From Vicinamibacterales bacterium (lineage in GTDB: Bacteria; Acidobacteriota; Vicinamibacteria; Vicinamibacterales; UBA8438), in contig JAPYUM010000015.1 of NCBI GenBank assembly GCA_029940535.1, positions 1 to 64,000 of the forward strand: a DNA stretch of 64,000 bases, given 5' to 3'. Of this stretch, positions 35,973 to 44,724 are shown piece by piece. Position numbers and translations under genes: made by a program. The notes below the pieces were generated by a model. The model made no database searches. It saw nothing but the letters and a program-made list of their open reading frames with translations, and had not been told where the DNA came from. Each line of letters begins with the position of its first letter. Within the stretch, counting starts at the first letter, position 1.

Positions 35973-36578
35973 CTAGTATCTTCGCATGACCCCGACGACC
36001 ACCCCTTGCACGACGACCGAATCGGCAGACACGACGATGGGCGCGACGGCGTCGTTGGCCGGCTGCAGGCGGATGTGGCCATCCTCGCGATAGAACTTCT
36101 TGAGCGTCACGTCCGAACCATCGAGCAGCGCGATGACCATTTCGCCGTTGCGCGCCACTTGCCGATCCTCGACCACCACCAGATCCCCATCGCGAATCTG
36201 CTCATCGATCATCGAATCGCCCCGCACGCGAAGCGCGTAGGTGTCTCGCGCACCGCAGATGTCCTCGGGCACGGCCACGGTCTCGGCACTCACCACCGCT
36301 TCGATGGGCACCCCGGCCGCGACATAGCCCAACAGCGGCAGGTCGAGCGCCCGGGCGCCCATACGGGTTGCCACGAGCTCGACCGATCGACTCCGATTCC
36401 AGGCTCGGCGGATAAAGCCCTTGTCCTGGAGATTGGTCAGATGTTTGTGCACCGTCGCGAGCGAAGACAGGCCGAATCGCTGGCCAATCTCCTCGAGGCT
36501 GGGTGCGTAGCCGTGCTCCTCAATGAACTCGTTCAAGTAATCCAAGATCTCTCGTTGGCGCTTCGTGAGCGGTTGCAT
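35973..36578 (-). CDS. lexA: LexA repressor
   Basis: This 201-residue SOS repressor has an N-terminal winged helix (residues 1-65: LTKRQREILDYLNEFIEEHGYAPSLEEIGQRFGLSSLATVHKHLTNLQDKGFI). A self-cleaving S24 domain follows, with the Ala88-Gly89 cleavage site in GYVAAGVPIEA, Ser122 in GDSMIDEQI and the general-base Lys160 in VTLKKFY. ATG 36578 has AAGGAGG upstream. A perfect 16-bp palindrome 20 bp before the start is a likely autoregulatory operator. The operon continues with DUF3467, nth, the zincin and rsmA. Confidence 0.97.
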   Translation of the reverse strand: MQPLTKRQREILDYLNEFIEEHGYAPSLEEIGQRFGLSSLATVHKHLTNLQDKGFIRRAWNRSRSVELVATRMGARALDLPLLGYVAAGVPIEAVVSAETVAVPEDICGARDTYALRVRGDSMIDEQIRDGDLVVVEDRQVARNGEMVIALLDGSDVTLKKFYREDGHIRLQPANDAVAPIVVSADSVVVQGVVVGVMRRY

Positions 36579-36597
36579 CCGGCCTCCTTGCCTGGGC

Positions 36598-36613
36598 GCG
36601 GTGTGCACACCGC
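36598..36613. promoter_or_regulatory. Perfect 16-bp palindrome, probable LexA operator
   Basis: GCGGTGTGCACACCGC is self-complementary and lies 20 bp upstream of lexA, between lexA and the divergent PfkB gene. LexA boxes differ among phyla; this sequence fits none of the classical E. coli or Bacillus boxes. Its position and the partial copy at nth make it the best candidate. Confidence 0.6.
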
Positions 36614-36676
36614 ACGCCACGCCGATAGTATGCAAAGAAAAGGCGAAGATCAACCAGCTTTGATAGCATCGCCGTC

Positions 36677-37630
36677 GTGGACATACCCGTGGCACTCGGC
36701 GGGACCGAATCAGCACCATTCGACGTCGTTGGTGTCGGCGTCAATACGGTCGACCTGGTCGCGGTGGTCGATGACTATCCCGGCCCCGACAGCAAGCGCC
36801 GGCTTCGGTCGTACACCGAGCTCCCCGGCGGCGAAACGGCCACGGCGCTGGCGGCCTGCGCCCGACTCGGCTGGCGCACCCGGTACGTCGGACGATTCGG
36901 CCGCGACGAACGCGGCCGGACGGCGCGCGCCGCGCTCGAGCGCGACGGCGTGGACCTGTCAGCGTGCGAGACCGCCTCGGGGTCCCAGCCTGTCTCGGTC
37001 ATCGTGGTTGACGACCAGGGCCGACGCACCGTGTTGTGGAGCCGAGAGTCCGCGCTGGATCTGACACCTGCCGATCTGGCCCCAGCGGTGGTGGCGGCCG
37101 GGCGTGTCGTGCTCGTCGACGCCCATCAACCCGCTGCGGCGATCCACGCGGCTCGGTGCGCCAGCGATGCCGGGATTCCGACCGTGCTCGATATCGATGC
37201 GACAGGCCCTGATCGGGACGCCCTGCTGGCAGAGATCGACATCATCATCACCTCCGCCGCGTTTCCCGAGGCGTTCACCGGGGCCGCGGGTCTCGGCGCG
37301 GCGCTGAGGTCCCTGGCGACTCGGTTCACGCCGAGGCTCCTGTGCGCGACCCTGGGACGCCAGGGCAGCCTGGCCCTCGTCGCCGGCGAGGAGATTCGGA
37401 CGGCTGGATTCGAGGTGTCCGTCGTCGACTCGACCGGCGCCGGCGATGCGTTTCGAGGCGGCTTCATCGCCGGCTGGCTCGCCGCCGGATCGCACCCGCA
37501 GGTCGACTCGGTGTTGACCTACGCCAATGCGGTCGCCGCCCTCTCCTGTCGGCAGCTTGGCGCGCGGAGCGGCCTCCCGACCCGGAGCGAAGTCGCGCGG
37601 GTGGTATCGGGCGGGCGCCGCACGGTGTAA
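36677..37630 (+). CDS. PfkB family carbohydrate kinase
   Basis: This 317-residue ribokinase-fold sugar kinase has GVGVNTVDLVAVVDDYPGPDSK near the N-terminus, the glycine-rich substrate region LPGGETATALAACARLG, and the PfkB signature 2 with catalytic Asp in VVDSTGAGDAFRGGFIAGWL (about 251-270). The substrate is not predictable; it could be a sugar or a nucleoside. The start GTG 36677 has no ribosome-binding site and lies 7 nt after TAGCAT (36664-36669), again a leaderless arrangement. It is divergent from lexA. Confidence 0.9.
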   Translation: MDIPVALGGTESAPFDVVGVGVNTVDLVAVVDDYPGPDSKRRLRSYTELPGGETATALAACARLGWRTRYVGRFGRDERGRTARAALERDGVDLSACETASGSQPVSVIVVDDQGRRTVLWSRESALDLTPADLAPAVVAAGRVVLVDAHQPAAAIHAARCASDAGIPTVLDIDATGPDRDALLAEIDIIITSAAFPEAFTGAAGLGAALRSLATRFTPRLLCATLGRQGSLALVAGEEIRTAGFEVSVVDSTGAGDAFRGGFIAGWLAAGSHPQVDSVLTYANAVAALSCRQLGARSGLPTRSEVARVVSGGRRTV

Positions 37631-37702
37631 CCTTCGAACACCGGCGCGGTCTAATGGAGATACGAGCGGTAGGACGCCGCGACAATCACCGGCGGAGAGA
37701 GG

Positions 37703-38383
37703 ATGGCATCACACAGTGCGGCAGGATCGGCCGCGGAAACACGGTGGCGTGACGTGTTGTCCGGAACCCCCGATCTGATCTCGACCGGCGCCACCCGCTA
37801 CCGCACTGATCCAGAGTTGGTGAGGGGATGCCTGGCCGGCAGTCCGGGAGCGTTCGATCTGCTCGTCCATTTGCACCAACGGGCCGTGTATCGCCTGTGC
37901 TTTCGCTTCATGGGCAACCACGAAGATGCGGCAGACCTCTCGCAGGAGGTGTTTCTGCGCGCACATCGGGGGCTGGCGTCATTCCGCTCCAAATCGTCGC
38001 TGTCAACCTGGTTGTATCGTATCGGTGTCAACCTCTGTCTGAATCGGGTCAGTCTGAAACGCCCGATGACCGAGCCCCTGGAGACCGATCGCACCGCGGA
38101 CCAGCGGGGCGTCGACCCCGTCGAGCGTCTCGACCAGAGTGCGCGCGCCCTCCGGCTGCGACGCAGTATCGCGCGCCTGCCGCCGCGACAACGCGCGGTG
38201 GTGATTCTACGGGTCTATCACGAGCTTCCCCACGCGGAGATCGCGAGCATCGTGGGGAGCTCGGTCGGTGCCGTCAAAGCGAACTTTTTTCACGCCATGG
38301 GGAATCTCCGTCGACTCCTTGGCCCCGAGGACATGCGCACTCCCGAGCGAGCGCGGCGCCAAGCGGAGGAGGGCGGGTCGTGA
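37703..38383 (+). CDS. ECF-type RNA polymerase sigma factor
   Basis: The 226-residue sigma-70 family protein has only regions 2 and 4. Region 2 runs from about 50 to 115 (CFRFMGNHEDAADLSQEVFLRAHRGL, SLSTWLYRIGVNLCLN). Region 4 runs from about 150 to 205 (LPPRQRAVVILRVYHELPHAEIASIVGSSVGAVKANFFHAMGNLRRLL). It is followed with a 4-bp overlap by a zf-HC2-type anti-sigma gene, so it is probably held inactive at the membrane until a signal arrives. A 40-residue nonconserved N-terminus precedes region 2; the true start could be later. Confidence 0.92.
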   Translation: MASHSAAGSAAETRWRDVLSGTPDLISTGATRYRTDPELVRGCLAGSPGAFDLLVHLHQRAVYRLCFRFMGNHEDAADLSQEVFLRAHRGLASFRSKSSLSTWLYRIGVNLCLNRVSLKRPMTEPLETDRTADQRGVDPVERLDQSARALRLRRSIARLPPRQRAVVILRVYHELPHAEIASIVGSSVGAVKANFFHAMGNLRRLLGPEDMRTPERARRQAEEGGS

Positions 38384-39075
38384 GACACGCCAGCCCCGAC
38401 GAACTCGTCGATCTGGCGGAGGGCGTGGATCGGCCCGCCGTCCAGGCCCACGTCGACCGATGCGTGGCCTGTGCGGACCAGTTGGCCGACCTGCGGCCGA
38501 TGGTCACGGCCCACGCCGCTGACGGCGCCGGCGACGATGCTGACGACCTGTGGGCGACAGCCGGCGAGGTCCCGGAACCGTCACCGTTGTTTTGGACGCA
38601 CTTTCCGCGGCGAGTCAGCCGGGCCCTCGAACAGGCCGTGGACCGGGAGCCGAGGTGGCTGGACCGGGCCAGACTCTCGTTGATGTGGCCCTGGCTTGGA
38701 CCGTCATTGGCGGCGTCGCTGATCGTCGGCCTCGCGATTGGGGTCGGACTCTCCTCGCGGTCGCGGGATGCGACCGATCGACAGATGCCATCCGCGCCAT
38801 TGGGCGATGTCGCCGTCGCAGGGGAGGACCTGCAGGCGGGTCAACCCGGCGGCGGAGACCCGGGCGCGGTCTCCACGGCGGCCGACCCCGGGTGGGCGAT
38901 GCTGTTGCTGATGACGGACACGACTTCGTGGGACGACGAAGACGACCGGGCCGCACTGTTCGTCACCGACGGCGCCGCCGAGCGGGCCGTCTTCGAGTTG
39001 TCGAGGGCTGAACGCGAGGAGCTGAGGCGGCTCCTCGAATCAGAGATGGGTGATCGCTCCGTGGAGACGTCTTGA
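38380..39075 (+). CDS. Transmembrane anti-sigma factor with zf-HC2-type zinc motif
   Basis: This 231-residue protein begins RHASPDELVDLAEG, with the zinc-binding anti-sigma motif HVDRCVACADQLADL (His-x3-Cys-x2-Cys, residues about 24-38). One transmembrane helix lies at about 108-126 (GPSLAASLIVGLAIGVGLS). The periplasmic part is Asp/Gly-rich and ends in a predicted helix. It should bind the sigma factor encoded just before it. The start is GTG 38380, overlapping the sigma stop. The next gene overlaps by TTGA. Confidence 0.85.
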   Translation: MRHASPDELVDLAEGVDRPAVQAHVDRCVACADQLADLRPMVTAHAADGAGDDADDLWATAGEVPEPSPLFWTHFPRRVSRALEQAVDREPRWLDRARLSLMWPWLGPSLAASLIVGLAIGVGLSSRSRDATDRQMPSAPLGDVAVAGEDLQAGQPGGGDPGAVSTAADPGWAMLLLMTDTTSWDDEDDRAALFVTDGAAERAVFELSRAEREELRRLLESEMGDRSVETS

Positions 39076-39638
39076 GTCAGCTTCCGGTCCAGGTCCGGGA
39101 TCGGCTCCGCTCGATGGCTCGGACCGTCGTCATGGCGGTCACGCTGCTCCTCGTCGGTGGGAGCGCGGGGGCACAGCGCGCACCACAGATCGGCCCCGAT
39201 TTCAGCCCGGCTGAGATCCAGCAGTTGTTCGATGCCTTCGTGTTGGTGCAGGCGCAAGACGCGTTGTCGTTGACAGACGCGCAGTTCGCACCGTTTGTCT
39301 CCAGTCTGAAACGGCTGCAGGACGTACGCCGCCGCAACCAACAGCAAGAGCAGCGACAGCTCCGCACCCTGCAGCAGCTGGCCACACGCGACGACGCCAG
39401 CGACCGCGAACTCGAGACTCGCCTGCAGGCCCTGGACGAGCACCGCACGCGAGCCACCACGTCGGTTCGTGCCGCCTACGCCGATGTCGACGCCGTCCTG
39501 GACGTGCGACAACGCGTCCGCTTCAGAAGCTTCGAGCTGCGTATGGAGCGACGGCAAATGGAACTGCTGATGCGCGCGCGCAACGCCCGCGGCGGACAGA
39601 CCCAGCCACGTCGACAGCGCCCCAATCAGACCCGGTGA
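39072..39638 (+). CDS. Secreted Spy/CpxP-like helical protein
   Basis: The 188-residue protein has a signal peptide (after a basic N-terminus, MARTVVMAVTLLLVGGSAGAQ). The mature part is almost entirely helical, rich in Gln/Arg/Glu, with SLTDAQFAPFVSSLKRLQDVRR, RATTSVRAAYADVDAVLDVRQRVRFRSFE and a strongly basic Arg/Gln tail. This is the pattern of Spy/CpxP-type periplasmic sensors and chaperones. The start TTG 39072 overlaps the anti-sigma stop, so sigma, anti-sigma and this protein form one cassette in which it may sense or buffer envelope stress. Confidence 0.7.
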   Translation: MSQLPVQVRDRLRSMARTVVMAVTLLLVGGSAGAQRAPQIGPDFSPAEIQQLFDAFVLVQAQDALSLTDAQFAPFVSSLKRLQDVRRRNQQQEQRQLRTLQQLATRDDASDRELETRLQALDEHRTRATTSVRAAYADVDAVLDVRQRVRFRSFELRMERRQMELLMRARNARGGQTQPRRQRPNQTR

Positions 39639-39658
39639 CCACTTGTATACTGTGTGGT

Positions 39659-40306
39659 GTGACAATCTGGCGGGTGTGTCTCACTAGTACGGCATCCGGG
39701 CAACGGTGGATCAGCCGGCTGGCGATGGTGGGCCTCGGCGTGGCCTCGGTGGCCGCGCCCGCGTGGGCGCAAGCCCCAGATACGTTCACCGAGGAGCTCG
39801 GGGCCCGGCTCGAGCAGAAGCTCGACGCGATCCTCGGCTATGCGATCACCGCCGCCGACGAGCCACGTCTCACGACACTGTTGGAGCCCGAAATCAACGC
39901 CTATTTCCGTTTTCAGGGTGCGTCCGAAATGCCCGACGGCCTCACCGACCCGATCATTCGCATCCTCGACGATCTCCAGGTGACCGTCGACGCCGTCATC
40001 AATCTGGACGCGATCCGGGAGCAGCGCTCGCGGACGTGGCTCGACCCGTTGTCGTATCTGGGCGGACGCCTGCCGGTGTTCGTGAGCGGAACGGTATCGG
40101 CGTCTAACGGGGCAGCACTGGTGAAGATTGAGCGGATCACGATCAATCGTGTTTCGATGCCGGTGCAGGTGTTGCAAGAGCTGGTGGGGTACTTCACCCG
40201 TACCGCGGACAACCCGCAGGGCACCCAGCTCGACCAGCCGATCCCCCTGCCATACGGCATCACGGAGCTCAGACAGGCCCCAGGCCGGGCGGTCATTGTT
40301 CAGTGA
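39659..40306 (+). CDS. Hypothetical secreted protein
   Basis: This 215-residue protein of unknown function has an N-terminal hydrophobic signal (RLAMVGLGVASVAAPAWAQ). The alpha/beta body contains ARLEQKLDAILGYAITAADEP, NAYFRFQGASEMPDGL and PVFVSGTVSASNGAALVKIERITINRV, and ends PYGITELRQAPGRAVIVQ. It resembles lipid-binding BPI/LmeA-like folds only loosely. Two starts are possible: GTG 39635, overlapping the previous stop by GTGA, or GTG 39659, which lies 7 nt after TATACT (39646-39651) and keeps a normal signal peptide. I prefer the second; both may be used. Confidence 0.65.
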   Translation: MTIWRVCLTSTASGQRWISRLAMVGLGVASVAAPAWAQAPDTFTEELGARLEQKLDAILGYAITAADEPRLTTLLEPEINAYFRFQGASEMPDGLTDPIIRILDDLQVTVDAVINLDAIREQRSRTWLDPLSYLGGRLPVFVSGTVSASNGAALVKIERITINRVSMPVQVLQELVGYFTRTADNPQGTQLDQPIPLPYGITELRQAPGRAVIVQ

Positions 40307-40318
40307 CCCAATAGCCCG

Positions 40319-42463
40319 GTGACCCAGCGACCAGTGCCCCCGAACGCTGACCCCGCGCCCGTCCATCTGCTCAACCAGGAACTCCGGTTCCAGAAAGGCA
40401 TCGGCCCCCGGCGAGCGAGCGAGCTCCAACAGGCCGAGGTGCGGACGCTCGACGACCTCCTTCACCGGTTTCCGATCCGGTTCGAGGATCGCAGCCAGCT
40501 CCAGCGGTCCACCGACCTCAAAGCAGGAGAATCCGCCGCCCTGTGCGGCGAAGTGGTCAGCGCCGGACTCCGCCGCACGCGGCGGCGTGGCTTCACCATT
40601 TTCGAGATACTCGTACGCGATGACGCCGGTCTCTTCCGCGTCGTCTGGATGAACCAGCCATTTCTGCAGGATGTACTGAAACCCGGGCAACGCGTGTCGC
40701 TGTACGGCAAGGTCGAGTACCGGACCCCCGGCGGGCTGCGTCTGTCGAACCCGCAGTACGAGGTGGTCGCGTCCGACACGCAGTCCGATGATGACGATGA
40801 GGACCACAATCACACCGGCCGCATAGTGCCGGTCTACGAGCGCATCGGGTCGCTGGCGACCGGACATCTGCGGCGGCTCGTGCTCGACACGTTGAAACGG
40901 CTGCCGCCACAGCTCGACGACCCGTTGCCGGACGCCGTTCGGGCGCGCCATAGCCTGCCAGGGCGGCGGGAGGCGCTGTGGGGCGCCCATTTCCCGGCGC
41001 CGGAGACACAGCTCGACACGCTCAATCGGTTCCGGACGCCGGCTCAGCTCCGTCTGATTTTCGAGGAGCTCTTTCTGTTTCAACTCGGGCTGGCGCTGCG
41101 TCGGCGTGAACGGCAGGCGGAGCGCAAGCCGCGCGTCCTGCGGGTCGATGACCGGGTCCGACGGTCAGCGCTCTCCGTGTTGCCGTTTCGGCTGACCCCC
41201 GGGCAAAAAGAGGCGCTTCGGACCATCGTCGAGGACCTGTGCCGTCCTCAACCGATGAATCGGTTGCTACAGGGAGATGTTGGCTGCGGCAAGACCATCG
41301 TCGCCTTGCTCGCCGCCCTCGTCGCGATGGAGAACGGTCTGCAAGTTGCGCTGATGGCGCCAACCGAGCTGCTAGCGGAACAGCACTACCTGTCAATTGC
41401 ACCGCTGTTGTCGACGTCCAGGTTCCGCGTCATACTGCTCACCGGCGGCTCAGGCGCGAAAGCGCGGCGAGAGGCCGGGCTAGCATTGGAGCGCGGGGAC
41501 GCCAACCTGGTGATCGGCACTCATGCGCTGGTCCAACAGAACTTGCGGTTCCGTGAGTTGGGCCTGGTCATCATCGACGAACAACACCGCTTCGGCGTGC
41601 TGCAGCGGGCGACCCTGCGAGACAAGGGTGCGTTACCTGACGTGTTGGTGATGACGGCCACCCCGATTCCCCGCACGCTCGCGCTGACCAGCTACGGCGA
41701 TCTCGACGTGTCGGTCATTCGTGATCTCCCACCAGGTCGGCAACCGATCAAGACCACCGTCGTGCCGGAAGCCCGTCGTCAGGGCGTGTACGACTTCCTC
41801 GGGCGTCAATTGAAAAAGGGACGACAAGCGTACGTCGTCTATCCGCTCATCGAAGACTCGGAAAAGATGGACTTGAAAGCCGCCACCGCCATGTCGGAGA
41901 CCTTGGCCACCGTGTTCTCGGACTATGTGGTCAGCCTGCTCCATGGGCGCATGAAGTCGGACGAGCGCGAAGGGGTCATGCGCCGGTTCGCGGCCGGCGC
42001 GATCGATCTGCTGGTGGCGACCACCGTGATCGAGGTGGGCGTCGACGTGCCGAACGCCACCGTGATGGTGGTCGAACACGCCGAGCGATTCGGGCTGGCC
42101 CAGCTACACCAGCTACGGGGTCGCGTCGGGCGTGGGGCGGACCAGTCGTATTGCCGACTGCTCTACCAGGGCAAGCTGACCGAGACCGCCCGGGCGCGCT
42201 TGCGGGCGCTGGCGCGGACCACCGACGGGTTTGAAATCGCGGAGGAAGACCTGCAGCTGCGCGGGCCAGGTGAGATGCTCGGCACGCGCCAGTCCGGGTT
42301 GCCGACCTTGCGCGTCGCCCACCTGATTCGGGACCATGACGTGATGGAGACGGCCCGCGCGGAAGCCGAGGCCGCGCTCGGGTCCGACGGTATCCCCGAG
42401 CCGGTCTTGGCGAAACTCGATGACGCCTGGACCCGTCGTTTCGGGCTGGCTGGCGTCGGCTGA
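40319..42463 (+). CDS. recG: ATP-dependent DNA helicase RecG
   Basis: The 714-residue branched-DNA helicase remodels stalled forks and Holliday junctions. An N-terminal wedge/OB domain (about 20-180, GIGPRRASELQQAEVRTLDDLLHRFP) precedes a superfamily 2 motor. The motor has LLQGDVGCGKTIVALLAALVAM (Walker A), LVIIDEQHRFGVLQR (DEQH box), VMTATPIPRTLALTSYGDLDVSVI, LLHGRMKSDERE, VATTVIEVGVDVPNAT and QLHQLRGRVGRG, and the C-terminal TRP motif region is present. GTG 40319 is 12 bp after the previous stop. recG starts the housekeeping part of this gene string. Confidence 0.97.
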   Translation: MTQRPVPPNADPAPVHLLNQELRFQKGIGPRRASELQQAEVRTLDDLLHRFPIRFEDRSQLQRSTDLKAGESAALCGEVVSAGLRRTRRRGFTIFEILVRDDAGLFRVVWMNQPFLQDVLKPGQRVSLYGKVEYRTPGGLRLSNPQYEVVASDTQSDDDDEDHNHTGRIVPVYERIGSLATGHLRRLVLDTLKRLPPQLDDPLPDAVRARHSLPGRREALWGAHFPAPETQLDTLNRFRTPAQLRLIFEELFLFQLGLALRRRERQAERKPRVLRVDDRVRRSALSVLPFRLTPGQKEALRTIVEDLCRPQPMNRLLQGDVGCGKTIVALLAALVAMENGLQVALMAPTELLAEQHYLSIAPLLSTSRFRVILLTGGSGAKARREAGLALERGDANLVIGTHALVQQNLRFRELGLVIIDEQHRFGVLQRATLRDKGALPDVLVMTATPIPRTLALTSYGDLDVSVIRDLPPGRQPIKTTVVPEARRQGVYDFLGRQLKKGRQAYVVYPLIEDSEKMDLKAATAMSETLATVFSDYVVSLLHGRMKSDEREGVMRRFAAGAIDLLVATTVIEVGVDVPNATVMVVEHAERFGLAQLHQLRGRVGRGADQSYCRLLYQGKLTETARARLRALARTTDGFEIAEEDLQLRGPGEMLGTRQSGLPTLRVAHLIRDHDVMETARAEAEAALGSDGIPEPVLAKLDDAWTRRFGLAGVG

Positions 42464-42473
42464 TGACAGCAGC

Positions 42474-43031
42474 ATGCGCGTGATTGCCGGAAACTGCAAA
42501 GGCCGTCGGCTGTTTTCGCCGCACTGGCCGGGCCTCCGACCAACGTCGGACCGGCTCCGCGGCACGCTATTCGATGTGTTGGGCGACCGCATCGAGGGCG
42601 TCCGGCTGCTCGACGGCTGCGCGGGCACCGGCGCCGTGGGTATCGAAGCCCTGAGCCGAGGCGCCGCCCATGTCGTGTTCGTCGAGCGGGATGCTCGAGC
42701 GGTGGCTTTGATTCGACGCAACGTCAGCCACTGCGAGCTGGAAGACCGCAGCACGATCCGCCGCGGTGAGCTGCCGCGGGCACTTCATCGCGACACCGCA
42801 CCCTACGACTTGATCCTGCTCGATCCCCCCTATGGCGCGCCGGACATCGATGCGATACTGTCCGCAGCCGCGACACGCGTGGCCCCAGGTGGGCTCCTGG
42901 TCCTCGAGCGTGCACGACGCGCGGACCTGACGCCGGTCTCTGGCTTGGCATCATTGCGGCAGGTCCGCGCGGGGCACAGCGTGCTTGAGTTCTTCGGACC
43001 CGTCGACGATTCCACTGCACTCACGGAGTGA
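42474..43031 (+). CDS. rsmD: 16S rRNA guanine(966)-N2-methyltransferase
   Basis: This 185-residue Rossmann-fold methyltransferase acts on G966 of 16S rRNA. It opens with MRVIAGNCKGRRLF and RPTSDRLRGTLFDVL, typical of RsmD. The SAM site is LLDGCAGTGAVGIEALSRGA, and the catalytic motif IV is LILLDPPYGAP. ATG 42474 is used; the open frame extends into the end of recG but the conserved start is clear. It is followed after 6 bp by coaD, a common rsmD-coaD pairing. Confidence 0.95.
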   Translation: MRVIAGNCKGRRLFSPHWPGLRPTSDRLRGTLFDVLGDRIEGVRLLDGCAGTGAVGIEALSRGAAHVVFVERDARAVALIRRNVSHCELEDRSTIRRGELPRALHRDTAPYDLILLDPPYGAPDIDAILSAAATRVAPGGLLVLERARRADLTPVSGLASLRQVRAGHSVLEFFGPVDDSTALTE

Positions 43032-43037
43032 AAACAT

Positions 43038-43547
43038 ATGGCAACCAGCGCCGGTCGGGTGGCCGTCTACCCCGGGACCTTCGATCCGCTCACGAACGGC
43101 CACGTGGACATCATTCAACGCGGTGCCGCCATCTTCGACCGCATCGTCGTGGCCATCCTCGTCAATCCCGCCAAGTCTCCCTTCTTTACGGTCGAGGAAC
43201 GACTAGAGATGACCCGCGAGGTCTTCAAGGATCAGCCTGGCGTCGAAGTCGACTCGTTTCAGGGCCTGTTGGTCGAATACGCCAAACGTCGACAGGCCGA
43301 CGTCATCGTCCGGGGACTGCGCGCCATTTCTGACTTCGAGGCCGAAATGCAAATGGCCCTCATGAACCGTCGTTTGAGTGCGTCGCTCGAGACGGTGCTC
43401 ATGATGCCGGCCGAGTCCTACACGTACGTCAGTTCGCATCTGGTGAAGGAAATCTTCGCCCTCGGCGGCTCCGTGACCGGCCTGGTTCCGGACCTGGTGG
43501 AAACGCGACTCGCCGACAAGACCGAGCAGGCGGGACATCGTGCCTGA
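43038..43547 (+). CDS. coaD: Phosphopantetheine adenylyltransferase
   Basis: The 169-residue nucleotidyltransferase carries out the penultimate step of coenzyme A synthesis. It has the nucleotide motif VYPGTFDPLTNGHVDII (T/HxGH) near the N-terminus, the ISSTxxR-like equivalent YVSSHLVKEI near residue 130, and VRGLRAISDFEAEMQMALMNR for pantetheine binding. Length and motifs are normal. Its last codons overlap the start of the aminotransferase gene by 8 bp. Confidence 0.97.
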   Translation: MATSAGRVAVYPGTFDPLTNGHVDIIQRGAAIFDRIVVAILVNPAKSPFFTVEERLEMTREVFKDQPGVEVDSFQGLLVEYAKRRQADVIVRGLRAISDFEAEMQMALMNRRLSASLETVLMMPAESYTYVSSHLVKEIFALGGSVTGLVPDLVETRLADKTEQAGHRA

Positions 43548-44724
43548 GAGCCTCGCGCTCGCCCGTCGGCTCGACCGCGTCTCGGCCTCCCAGACGCAGC
43601 GGGTGCTGCTCGCGGTGGAGGCGCTGCGTCGACAGGGGGTGGACGTCATTGATCTTGGCGCCGGCGAGCCCGATTTTCCGACGCCGGCGCACGTCAGCGC
43701 GGCCGCGGTGGACGCGATCGCCGCGGGGCAGACGAAATACACGGCCGGCCCCGGTATCGCGCCGCTCCGCGACGCCATCGCCGCCCACTACCGCGGTCGC
43801 TACGGGGTCGAGTTCACCCCGGCCGAGATCGTGGTCACGTCCGGTGGCAAGCAGGGCCTCTCCAACGTCGCAATGGCGCTGTTCGGTGAGGGCGACGAGG
43901 TGATTACGCATGTGCCGGGATGGCCCTCCATCGTCGAGCAGATTCATCTCGCCGGAGCCAACGCGGTCCGCGTGCGCACGTCGACCGAAGACGGTTTCGA
44001 GCTGCGAGCCGAGACGCTGCTCGAGGCGATCACGCCCCGCACGCGGGGCATCGTGCTCAACAGTCCCGGCAACCCGACCGGCGCCATCATGCGTGAGTCG
44101 GAGCTCGGCCGGCTGGCAGAGGGCGTCGTCGGCCAGCCGATCTGGATCATTCTGGACCTGTGCTACGAGCAACTGATTTACGACGACACGCCGCACAACC
44201 TGCCGCGCGTGCTCGCGGACCACGTCCCCGAGCAGACCGTCCTCGTGGGATCGGCGTCCAAGAGCTACGCGATGACCGGATGGCGATGCGGCTGGGTGCT
44301 CGCGCCGTCCGCGGTGGCGGCGGCCTGCAATGCGGTGCAAAGCCACTCGACATCGCACGCCACATCAATCACGCAGCATGCGGTCATCGCCGCCCTCACC
44401 GGTCCCCAGACCTGTGTCGATGCCATGCGCGACGAATATCGAACGCGCCGCAATGCGCTGGTCGACTGGATCACGGCCGACGAACGGTTCCGCGTGACAC
44501 GCCCGGCGGGCGCATTCTACGTCTTCCCGGATGTGTCCGACCTGTTGTCTCTCGATGGGCCACGCACGTCATCGGATCTGGCGCTGGCGCTGCTCAACGA
44601 GGCCCACGTGGCGGTGACGCCGGGAGAAGCATTTGACGCTCCCGGGTTTCTCCGACTGTCCTACGCCGCGTCGATGGACCAGCTCCGTGACGCCTGGGCG
44701 CGTATCCAACGCTTCCTGTCCTAA
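43540..44724 (+). CDS. PLP-dependent aminotransferase, aspartate aminotransferase type
   Basis: This 394-residue class I/II fold-type I aminotransferase has IDLGAGEPDFPTPAHV near the N-terminus, YTAGPGIAPLRDAIA, the NSPGNPTG cofactor motif and the Schiff-base Lys in VGSASKSYAMTGWRCGW. It ends with the substrate-carboxylate Arg in FLRLSYA. The subgroup (AspB/Ib) usually transaminates aspartate, sometimes also aromatic or prephenate substrates. No tyrosine or phenylalanine aminotransferase is visible in the aromatic operon, so an aromatic role is possible but unproven. GTG 43540 overlaps coaD. Confidence 0.93.
   Translation: MPESLALARRLDRVSASQTQRVLLAVEALRRQGVDVIDLGAGEPDFPTPAHVSAAAVDAIAAGQTKYTAGPGIAPLRDAIAAHYRGRYGVEFTPAEIVVTSGGKQGLSNVAMALFGEGDEVITHVPGWPSIVEQIHLAGANAVRVRTSTEDGFELRAETLLEAITPRTRGIVLNSPGNPTGAIMRESELGRLAEGVVGQPIWIILDLCYEQLIYDDTPHNLPRVLADHVPEQTVLVGSASKSYAMTGWRCGWVLAPSAVAAACNAVQSHSTSHATSITQHAVIAALTGPQTCVDAMRDEYRTRRNALVDWITADERFRVTRPAGAFYVFPDVSDLLSLDGPRTSSDLALALLNEAHVAVTPGEAFDAPGFLRLSYAASMDQLRDAWARIQRFLS

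Noticed and set aside
37631-37702. ECF-type autoregulatory promoter before the sigma gene
   Set aside because: A GAAC and a GTCT word are present but the spacing (9 bp) is far too short for ECF -35/-10 elements.
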